This document shows positions 51,113-61,788 of a DNA stretch of 64,000 nt, piece by piece. Source of the DNA: Corticium candelabrum (taxonomy: Eukaryota; Porifera; Homoscleromorpha; Homosclerophorida; Plakinidae); NCBI RefSeq assembly GCF_963422355.1, contig NC_085086.1, positions 1,565,021 through 1,629,020 on the forward strand. Reading direction: 5' to 3'. Below the pieces are notes generated by a model. The model did not search any database and was not told the DNA's origin. It saw only the letters and a list, made by a program, of their open reading frames with translations. The translations under genes and the position numbers were made by a program. Position 1 is the stretch's first letter; each line of letters begins with the position of its first letter.

Positions 51113-54100
51113 CTAACTTTCTCCATCAGTTGTTTCGTCAGATTTGGGAAGCGAAGTATAATCCACGTTGGATGATCTTCGTCCTCTTGTACTCGATGTG
51201 TTAGGATTCCTTCGCTTTGGTTGGTGAACTCTTTTATTGTCGTGTTGATTGTCAGTGTTTGTGCTAGAGGAATGATCATCGTGAGCCAGATAGTGAATAA
51301 CAGTAATGATTCGATGGCAAATGAGAGCGAGGAACTGAACAAGAAAAATGAGGCCATACACGGCTAAGAATGCCAAGCCAAGAGCGTTGGTGTGGAAAAC
51401 CGATAACTTGGCGTGAAAACCAAGCATCGTGATGAGAACTACCCAAATAATGTTCGTCACGGCAAATACGACTACCATCTCGTTACGAAGTTCTTTCAAG
51501 TTTTGCTTCATTTCATCTACCTGCAAGCAAGTGAAATGCCAATCCGATGGTTACAACATTTTGCAAATAATCAACGCGAGACTCGAGTCATCTACAAACC
51601 TCTTTGTATTCTTCTGATTCTGGTTTCAAACCGTTCGCTTGTAGTTTAATCCAAAAGTCATACTCGAGCTTTAGCTTTCTATCCTGGCTGTCAGCCATAC
51701 TACGTTTGTCTAAAGCATCGATGGCAGACTTCGCTTTGATTATTGCCACTTCGCGATCAGTTGGATACTTGATCATTTTCACAGCCATTTTCAGCTTTTT
51801 CAAATGTGCTACAGCAAACATATTAATTAAATCAGTTAATCAAATTACATTAATTTTTGTAGATAACATATATACACCTTTAGAAACAAATAGCAACATC
51901 AGTTATTACCTGCTTTGAGTAATGCATCAATAGTAATAATAGATATTTCAATTTACCATGTTATAATAAAATTTTATTTTGTATGAACCGAGAATTAGCA
52001 ACCTTTCTTTGTTACGCCAACTTCGTTTACTAGAATGTCTCGATTCAGAGTGAGTAGATTGGCTATAGCGCTCTCTCCTTTATATCCTGCTCTTGCAAAC
52101 TTTCCTTCATACTGAGATAGGCCAAATGACAGTAACCAATGAGATACGTCATTCTAAACGTTAATAACATAGTGATCGAGCTTCTTCCCTTCTGTTTTAA
52201 GATTTCACTTGATACTTACTGGAACACCTCGTGGTACAGATGGGTCGGGTAGCTCATCTATTGCCCTCATTATACGCTTAACAACGCCAGTCTTTGTCAC
52301 GCCCAAAGATCTAATATGCTATGTATACAAAGAAACTGTATCAACAATATATCTAAAATTTTGTTGAATTAAGCAAAAGTGAAGATGTTATGCATGTCGG
52401 TTTAAACATAATGTTACGAGTGTATACCTTTTCCTTCATTTTGATAAAGAATGACGTGTCTGCATAACCTGCAGCTTCAAACTTCTCGGCGCAGTTTGTA
52501 TCCTATGTAACAACAGTTAGTTTAGCGGATGATATTACCCCACACAGACTATACACACTGGCATATTTTATGAATAATCTAATTATTAAGCAAAATTAAA
52601 CTTACCTCGAGACCAATATTTGCAAAGAATCTTCTAATTGGAATACCTAAACAGAATCAGCAATGTTGGTAGAGAAGATACAACAAAATATAATATGATA
52701 AGTTCTCAAATGCGGAATTGAAATGATTTACCCGTAGTTGATGCTCGATCTTCGCTTTCCGTTTGGTCTACACGCGAAGACAGATCTGAATTTGTTTGGG
52801 TAACGTTTTCATCGTCATCGTCACGTGTCACTGATGTCGTCTGCACTTCTACAGATCGTGAATTCGGTGTACCGGATTCGTCATCCGTCATTGATATCGT
52901 TTGAACTTTTACAGACCGTAACTCCGGTGTCGACGGCTTAGCCGTAATCGATGAGTGACAACAGTCACAACAACCACATACTTCTTTCAATTTATCGACG
53001 AAATATCGAACAAACGACCACACACTCTGGCCTTCAGTGTTCTGCGTGGCTGTTTCGCGAGTTCCCCAGGAGTCACTGTTTAAGTTACAGATGGAATAGA
53101 TAATAAGAAAGAGATAACCAGATGGAAGACAGAGAAGATACCACAAGGAATGGAAAAGACAAAAGAACTCGGTTGGATGAAGAAGTGCAGTCACGAAGAA
53201 TATCGACGAGAGTCCAGCGAGATACCAAGTACTTAGAGCAACATCTTCCAATGAAATTCCGTTGTTCGCATGGGTCGGACTCGACGAGTTTAGATGAGAA
53301 GTTGTAGGTGTGGGTGCCTCTGGTCCTTCAGGTCTACTAACAATTTGAACAATCACTCCGACAGCAACCATCCCCATCACAATAGAAAAAATAAAAGTCA
53401 AAATTTTGGCCATTTTTAATTGTGTATCTGGTCGACACCAGATGCACACAACGCCGTATATAAAGGATACCAAAATAAAGAGAACAAGAAACGTAATGTA
53501 TGCCCCACTACTGTCGTAATCAGACGACGTGTTAAAAGCGTAAGTTATACCAGCCGCCATAACCAGGATGACGGTCGAGGGTGCGACAATTGTGGAGAAA
53601 ATCATTGCTGCTTGATAGAGAATGAAGATGATAGAGACGGCGTCGTTGTTGCTTATGACTTTCGCTGCGTTGGAACACAGCTGCATCAAGTTAGCCATCG
53701 TCGACGGTATCCATCGTCTGCGTTGTTTATAAAACTCTTCAAAACTGTCCGGACAGAATGTATAACTGACTGCAGCAGCCGCGTATTCTAGTCGCCAACC
53801 TGCTTCAACCATTAACGTGCAGAGCCATCGATCTTCTCCCATGTCTTTCGTCAAAAACTCTTTGGCTTTTTCTGCTTTGGTCGCATACTCGGGTAAAACC
53901 TCTCGCAATGCTGGTGCTCGAAAGACACTGAAACATCCCGGACAGCACATGACCGAGCCCAGAACGTGTTCGGCTACCTTTTGAAACCAATGACCGACTG
54001 CGTAATCAAACTTTTGATACCAGACGATCGGCCCGCTGCCGAGGGGATGGACTCGACCGCAAACTCCGCCGACGAGTTTGTCGCGACATAGACGATCGAG

Positions 54101-56293
54101 AACGATTTCGACGTCCTCGAGATCGAAAGCGATATCGGCATCAGTCATAAGAACAAAAGTGTTGTGTTCTCTACCAATTGATTTCGGACAACGAAAATCG
54201 AGAATGTATGACAAGTACATGATTTGACTCCAGCGCTTTTTCTTTTTTACTTTTTTCGGATCTTTCAAGTGAACAAAGAAAGGTATCAATCCAGGCAACT
54301 TCCAATTTATCTGCAGTCCGTATGGCGTTTCCCATTTTGTACCATTACTCAATTCGATCTTTAGCGTATCTTTTAGTAGACTAAAGAGTTGATTGGCATA
54401 TTCTGTGGTATGACAGCCTTTAGCACCACCATCAAAGAACACGTGACATTCAAATTTGCGACTCCGATTTTTATGTTCGTCTATATTGTGAATGCACTTG
54501 AGGAGCTGCTTCTGTTCGTGTAGCTGTTCTCGATACATTGTCGTGCAGATGAACACGTAACTTTTACTAGCGTCATTTTCGGGATTTTTGACATTCTCGT
54601 CATCAAACTCTGTTTCTCTGTTGAGCATAAGATTCTGTTCGGTAAAGGGACAATTGTAATACGATTGAATGAATAGGTTTTCTTCCTTTATCAATGCAAT
54701 GAGTTTGGTTCGCCACACGTAGAACACACAGCATATAATTTGAGATATCCACAAGAGAAACAAACATATGGGAACGAGGCCATGTTCGTAAAATGGTATC
54801 TGAAGATTGCCCGTGCAAGCTATAGCACTTTCTAGCTGATCATTAGAGCAAACTCCAAAGGTCGTACCGATGGCGACAGGAGTTGCAAGTAACAGAGGCC
54901 AAATGAATCCGATCGTACCCTTTCGTATCGTACAAGCAAACCATGACAATATGTACGCTCCCCAAGTACAAAAGATGTTAACGAGAAAAAACGTATCGCG
55001 AGACGTATTTCTCAAATATGCTAAACCCTGTCCTAGATAGTCTATGCCTACGTTCAAATCCGCATAAGGGATAGCCGACATAATTATAGCCACAACGGGA
55101 AGCGATATCATTCTCCAGAAGTTTGTCAGAATGCCATTCTTCCATCGAGCGCTTGCTTCTGGTCGACCGTCGCCTGAATCACTCTGAGGAACGGGTGTGT
55201 TCAGGTAATTTTGAATAGGTGAACACCATACAATCGACAGCAAGCCGAGAACGATTGGAATAGAAGTGAGAACAACCCAGTGATTGTTATGAAAGTGGCT
55301 GTTAAAAATACAGAGCAAGATAACGAGAATCGCAATGCTACCAACATGTAAACCGAGAGCAATCCACGTTGCAACCGTGCGGGAAGGCTTAAAAACCTTA
55401 TTCCATTTTGGAAGTGGTGCTTCCCCAATAGATTGTGTTTGGTTACTATTCTCTCCGTTCGTTTCTCCCATTTTCATTAGTTCGTGTTCTTCTCGAACAT
55501 TCTGCTGCTCATTTCCATTGTCATTCCCATCCTGGAAAAGATGGTAATGTATTCCATGCGCATCATTAACTTCTTTAGCAGCATGTCTTATGTTGGTAGC
55601 ATCTCGTCTTTGAGCAGCATTGCGAATGTGTCGCAATTGACTAACGATGGTAAATCCGAAAACCCCGGACATGAGAGCGATAGTTATCGCAGCGTGGGGA
55701 ATTCGAGCAGCGACAATAAAGGTAAATATGCACAGAGCAACACTTTCTAAAACTGACGTGACAAATCCCTAAAATCAAAGACATGAAACAGTGAATCAAC
55801 ACTTAGACATGTAAATGTTTGTCCGTAGTTTATACAGTCACGTGCATGCTGACAAGTAAGAGACAAACAAAATGCAAATGACGTTTAAACTCACAGCTAA
55901 AATCGCCAACTTATTTGGCCACGGGTAGTTTCTCTTCGAACGACTGATTAGACCGCACCAAATGCAGCGTAGGAAAGAAAACAGACTTGGAATGATGAGC
56001 GCTATAAGAAGGCGCCAAAAGTCGGCCGCTTTCTTTGTTTTCAGACTTTCAACAGATTCATTGACAGACGACGATCTTGTATCATTGAATTGGTTTGTCA
56101 TTATCAAAAACGACAATTTTGACATGACAAGAGTAGACAGAACCAAGATAAAGAGGACGACGCCGACGACATGAGAAACTGTTTGAAAGAAAATGCTGCC
56201 ATTGCGACGAGGCTGTCTCTTATCTCCTGCTTTCTGCTTTTCAATTGTAATGCTGACTTCTACATCATCTACTTTTACGACTGGTGCACTCAT
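51113..56293 (-). CDS. chitin synthase 2 with C-terminal SAM domain, 8 exons
   Basis: This is the paralogue of the gene at 4789-10116. The exons are 56293-55895, 55768-52732, 52646-52606, 52502-52428, 52318-52220, 52153-52003, 51808-51600 and 51520-51113. All introns are GT-AG, and six of the eight exon boundaries give lengths identical or nearly identical to gene 1 (41, 75, 99, 151 and 209 nt exactly), about 1472 aa in total. The catalytic motifs are DAD (676-678), GEDRW (777-781) and QRRRW (815-819). A SAM domain lies near 1219-1280, with two C-terminal helices after it. The N-terminus begins MSAPVVKV and is shorter and different from gene 1. The C-terminal tail is also different, ending SDETTDGES. 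The reading frame is open throughout, so the gene looks functional. Confidence 0.92.
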
Positions 56294-56886
56294 CTTTACC
56301 GACAAAAGCTGTACTGACGGCTCAACTCAAATAAAGCCGCTATGTACTCTAGGAAAACGTCTCGTGATCACGAGGCGGAAGCAAATTGTAATTGATCAAT
56401 GTAAATTATATATTTGCAGACAAAAGCTAAAGTGACCACGCAACCAGGAAAATATCTCGTGATTTACTAAGCGGAAGCAAATTCTAAATGTCTATATACG
56501 CACTATGAAGCGTATCTACTCGCTTGACCTTCTGTACCATGGCCAAACCTTTACTGTTTGATCCTCATTTAACATTTTGGGGTCGTTGATAATAAGTCAT
56601 AGTCCAAAAAACCAATTTAATGCTACACTGTTGCTGTACTTCTAGAGATTGCCATTGCTATTAAACGAGAGCATAAATCTTCGACACAAAGTGTTCAATA
56701 ATTGTATCGTATCAAAAAAACAAAGAAAGCCACTCCACATTAGAAAGATTAGAAATGATCAAAGTACCATGCAACAAGAAATGAGAGCAATATGTAGGAG
56801 GTGAGACAGCAACTACATGACGTTCAATCAGGGGTGTAGCGTGGTATGGGCTATACCCGTGTATAGCCCATCATTTGTAGACGTGA
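56294..56886. other. 5' region of chitin synthase 2, with a MITE relic at about 56831-56872
   Basis: CAGGGGTGTAGCGTGGTATGG at 56831 resembles the end of the MITE at 44345, followed by a GGGCTATA inverted pair. Homology to the gene-1 upstream region is poor beyond the first exon, so 5' exons and promoter were not located. Confidence 0.4.
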
Positions 56887-58442
56887 TCATAAAAATTGTG
56901 GACTGTTAATCCATCATTAATTTTTCCTCCGGGATATGTTAACGTCATCAGGCACGTGAATCAGCAAGATCGTAGGTAATCCTTGCCTGTCGTCTGCTGT
57001 GTTTACGCTGTACTTGGAGACCATAAAGTAATTTCGGAAAATGTAAGCCACAAACACAGCTGTCAGCCACAAACACATAAGGTAAGACATATATCAGTAA
57101 CAATGATGTCCAACAGCCAAAATAAAATCGGTCAATATGCATTGTCTGTTGAGTTCTTAGCAAACAGCCAAAATAAATTCTCTCCAATGTTTCATCACAC
57201 CTTTTCCAGTCTGGATCTGCCACTACCGTATCAGTCAATTAGCTGTAGGTCAATAAAAGTGGGCGTGTTTTATAGCATCGTGAAGTTTATCCCCATTTCT
57301 AGAGATCACGCTACGCCTCTGAAAGCGGAGCTGGAAAGGCATGCGCATTTGCCGTTTGCATCTGTACGCTGCATGTATATCTAGGATGCATTTCTTTTAT
57401 CTAATCCAGACTAGGCAAATTACTAATCCGGGTAATAATATTATAATCTGTGTACGTAGTCCACCTACGCGCGTCCGGCGCCAACTGGATTGCAATTAGC
57501 AGAATGAGTCGCTCGTTCTCGAAGCAAAGGATTGCGATGCAAAAGCGATGAATAGACATGACGCACGCAGCTAGAAACTTTGTGTGGTACATTATGTTGG
57601 TCGACCTTCCTAGATAACTAGGAGCATACTTCTGACCTATTAGCTAAGATGGGCGTGACAGTGCAGACGTCATTGTCCCGTGTATACAGCCCGGTTCGCT
57701 TTGGATATCTTGTCGTCTACTAACGGCGTAAACTAGCACGAAAGTGGAATCGTCTCGTTTCGAAATATCTATTCTGCTTACAGCAATACAGGGAATCAAG
57801 TGAGGACTCACTAGGACCCTGAGGTGAGTGTTTGTCAGCATCAAACACATTGTGACAACCGTTTTCTGATCTCTGTTGTAACTCTGTCGTGTTCTTTCAA
57901 GTGATGAGATCATGAATGTAGAAATAAGTCTGTGTACGTATGTGTACGCGGGTTAGGACTTGTCAAACTGCAGACCTTGTGTAGTAGACAAGTCAGAGAA
58001 GCCCTCCTATTGCGTGGGCGCTGTGCACTATTTTATTAATTTTTACTTTTTATTTTCTTTCTGTCCAGGATTCTGTCTGTCTGCTTCAGATATCAGGTAG
58101 AAGTTAGAGGTGATAATTTAGTTGTTTATGGGCTGGGTGACTGCAAATATTTACAAGCGTATTTCAGATCGAAAGCCGTGCTGGTTGCAGTGAGAGGTCA
58201 GAAAGATTGAGATAAATTTATTATCTTGAGATAAATTAAATAAATTAAATATCAAATTATTACCAAATTATTATCAATATTAATTAGAACACCAAAAAGA
58301 TAAATAAATTATCATGACTTGAAATCATGCATACTATAATGGATGAATTCAACTCAAGATAATTAATTAATATTAATTAATATATTTAGACTCTAACTAG
58401 TTGTTGATTGTGTCAGAAAAGGATCAATCTTTTAGTGTTCTT
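56887..58442. repeat. R repeat, copy 3
   Basis: It is collinear with 36196-37871. Both contain the short minus-strand frames noted for copies 1 and 2. It opens the third duplicated unit. The junction at 58442 is exactly where copy 2 departs to its signal exon remnant. Confidence 0.82.
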
Positions 58443-58500
58443 GTACTTGGATTGTTGCAGTGTTTTTCGATCGAGATCAAGTGTGGTTGGAGTTGCTATT

Positions 58501-59478
58501 ATGGTTGTTTGCTGTCTTCCCGGGTGTTCCAATGTGTTTGTGAAGGGAAGGAAATCTCTGAAGTTTTTCAGATTTCCTTCTGATCAGGAGCTACGTCAGA
58601 AATGGCTGAACGAGTTATGTCTCGATTCTGTCTCACCAAATGCCAGAATATGTTCGAGACATTTTCCTGTTGGAACTAAGTCACAAGTTGGTGTAATACC
58701 AACTATATCAAAGTCACATCATATCAAGAAGAAAGCAGCTGTTTCTGCTTCTTCCATAAAGCGATCCCGGGTGAAAGTTACTGCTACATGGTTCCCACCA
58801 GAACACTTTTCTTCACCGAAGAGTGGTTCTCCTACAAACATGTCTTCTGGACAGAAGAGCTTCAGGCGTAAAGCCTCAACTCCCAAGAAACTCAGCAAAG
58901 CATGCAGGAGGAGTCTAAATGGTACAATTCCAGTAAGAAAAGAAGAGCAAGTTGAAGATGAGAACTTTGAAGATGACTTGAGAAGGAGATTGGGTGGTTT
59001 ACCTGGAAGGTATGTAGAGTAACCAATACTTTATGCATACTCTAAAGAGTTGCTACAACATATCCAGTTTCAGTAGGTCTGGCTGCATGTTCTAGACTAC
59101 AAGTATCTCGAATCTTTTTGCAACTTTAAATCTGAAACAATTTAAACGTTTACTTTATATTTAAAGTATTGTTAAATTAATTATGGATTTAATTATATAT
59201 ACCATTTCACAAGCAATTAATATAGTCTACCACTTCAATGTGTAAGGGTACTCAGCGCATATGCTTGACCAAACTTTATATCACTAGCACGAAAATTGCA
59301 TACACCAGATGTGTAGATGTTGTTGCTGTTAATTTCTATGGTTTTGACATATGATTGATTTCACAGGACTGATAATGACCTGTATGCAACATCTTGTAAT
59401 TTCTTGTCTTGTACACGACATTTACGAAAGGGCAATATTGAAGATATTGTACAGAAGATCAGAGAAAGGAAGAACTAG
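58501..59478 (+). CDS. THAP-domain protein, 2 exons
   Basis: Exon 1 (58501-59009) starts MVVCCLPGCSN and holds a complete THAP zinc finger: C5, C9, FFRFPS, ELRQKW and ICSRHF, within about the first 60 residues. A basic, Ser-rich stretch and an acidic patch (EEQVEDENFEDD) follow. The donor GTATGT at 59010 and the acceptor CACAG before 59367 join in phase to a 37-codon second exon that ends RERKN. The predicted protein is 206 aa and nuclear. THAP domains bind DNA in a sequence-specific way and occur in transposases and in cell-cycle or chromatin regulators. No transposase or coiled-coil part is seen. The ATG was chosen because it gives the canonical M-x(2)-CC start. It lies just right of R copy 3. 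Confidence 0.8.
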
Positions 59479-61714
59479 GGTGAGACAATTGACATATAGA
59501 ACATTGCTAATTCGATAATACAGACTAAATATATTCTAGTTATTGATTTGTTGTATTTCTGCTGACCTTACTAAATTGAAACAAAATAGAACTTGACTAT
59601 GTATGGTATTGCCGTATCACTCTGAAACAATTTTTGTGTCAAGTTAATTTAACTTTGGTAGAAAATGCTAGTTTCTGCTGAGTAACAACACGTGTGAAAC
59701 CACGTGGTGATATGTTAGTGTGATATACCATGAGTGAAACCACGTGGTGAAGCAACCAAGGTGAACTGGAGAAGATTCTAGACTAAATTCATAAAACACA
59801 CTCAATCCAAGCAATTAAAATTGATTTATCAAGTCAAAAAGGGAAATCAGTTGGTAATTAAATTGCCTACCTTGATTGAAGGTATCATACTGGATTGTTG
59901 GTAGTGTCTAGTGTTCTATATTTAGTTTGGAATTCTTCACTGTAACAATCCCAGGTGTTAGACATGTCGACTCATTTGCTTTTACCAGATTTACCTAAAA
60001 CTCCTTGCATGGTGCTGCTTCCCTGGGAAAGCATTGCAGTTTCTAAACTCATTAGATAACTCTATAGTTTGCACTGGCTGCATGTGCACTGATGTCTGAC
60101 TGACGTAATTACTTACTGATCTTTCCATCTCTAGAGACCTGAGGAAGTTGACTACAGTGTAGTGTCCTGAAATAGACAAACAATATTTTGAAATATTTGG
60201 ATATAAATTTAATTAATTAATATAGCTTTTGCAGCAGACCTGCTGATTAGTAGCTTTAGGCAAATGTGCAAACTCACCCCTAATTTCCTCATTGTATCAA
60301 TAAGCTCCATACACTTTAAATTCCTTCTGTAAATAGGAACCCAGAACGTAAAGAAACCCAAACACGACGCCCAGTAGTAACACAATTCTTTAAAATCAAT
60401 CCGGTGTTATGCATATGGAGAATTCATTACGAAGCGACAGGGAAGGTAGAAAGAAATTCTCTGCGTTAGGGTTTAGCTACCAAGTAATAAACACTTCCGG
60501 TGTTGATTACACTACACCGGACTTTCGCCCTTTGCCCATCTGATAAAATCTATAAATGCATGTAGATCTGGAAATGTGTCTAGAAATAGAGAATAACTGT
60601 GACAACGAGGCTGGCTATCTCAAGAAAATTTGCTTGTTATTGAAGTAGCTGATGCAGACCGTGCTGTTACGTATCAACGTTTACAAAGGAAAAATCACGC
60701 CTGCTACAGTGTACGCATGCAATTGGAACGCAAAGTGCGATTGAGAGGTGATAGGATACTGTTCGTAAACAAGATGCAAATGAGGTGTATTCATGTCGTT
60801 TACGCTACAGACAACTCACGAAACTTTAATCAGGACAACTGAACTTAACTGTTTAGGTATACCTCGCAGTTAACGATGCAGACAAGCCGCATTGCTCTGC
60901 GTCTTTAGAATGCATGCGGCTTAGTTTGAGCACGTAAAAATTAACAAGCAATTAACTAATAAATTTGTTGATTACAGTGCATATTGTTGCATCGCCCTTT
61001 TCCCGTTATGCTACGCATGGAAATGCACACAACAATGTGGGATAGTCTGGAATAGGTCAAGTTAATAATGGTATGATTTGCATGTTAGTGAGAATTGTTT
61101 GCAGAAAGTGGTAAATCCGCATTTTTCATAACAATTTCCTGCTGATAGAAACATACCATGTACGTTTCAAATTCTTTTCGTTCTGTGAATTGATATGAGA
61201 GAGAAGACAGACGCACAAGCAATCGAAATATTGTATCAAACTATGTGATCTCACTCAATGCAATTAACAATCAACAATTTAGTTTAAAATGATAAAAACA
61301 GAGAAAAGATACGTACACAACGCTGGATAGGCAGGACTGTGATCGAGCCATAAATTATTAATGTAATTAGATTTTGGTGTTTGCAGTGTGTAGGTCTGTC
61401 TCAACGGCATTCCATAGTAGACTACACTACATACGTATAGCAGGTACACCACACGGGAAATCTAGCTAATCTGACCCTCGCAGCAAAGAGTGCAGATGAC
61501 CGGATTATTCTGCTTTCTTGTGTTCTTCCTGCGTGGAAAGGTCAAGATGAAGAGACCTTTGCTATTGCAGGAAAACTAACTGCGGTATAACGTACGACCA
61601 AGCAATTAGAGTTTCAGTAGAAAGTCAGCTGTACAATTACGTATGTGGACCTAAGGGAATTCCCCATGACACGCATGATATTCAGTTGCATATAATTAAT
61701 TAATTAATAAAGAC
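59479..61714. other. no gene recognised
   Basis: Positions 59690-59760 contain a direct repeat of GTGAAACCACGTGGTGA. A plus-strand frame at 60630-60842 (starting LVIEVADADRAVTYQ) has no match that I know. From about 61475 the sequence aligns with the upstream region of Ig-sushi copy B, so 61475-61788 is probably promoter of copy D. Confidence 0.4.
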
Positions 61715-61722
61715 TATAAAAG
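61715..61722 (+). promoter_or_regulatory. TATA box of Ig-sushi copy D
   Basis: TATAAAAG stands 74 bp before the ATG at 61789. That leaves room for a start site about 30 bp downstream and a short leader. The matching place in copy B reads AATAAAAG. Confidence 0.6.
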
Positions 61723-61788
61723 GGATATCTGTGTGCTGCCATGCCATTCATCCGATCAGTCAACTTGCTGTTTTGAGCTGCTTCGATC

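Noticed and set aside
58408..58500. An earlier start for the THAP protein
   Set aside because: The frame is open upstream, but THAP domains begin within a few residues of the start methionine, and the upstream part lies in the R repeat border.
60630..60842. A further Ig exon upstream of copy D (LVIEVADADRAV)
   Set aside because: Resemblance to the LVIE..READ segment of the Ig domain is short, and the cysteine and tryptophan landmarks are missing.
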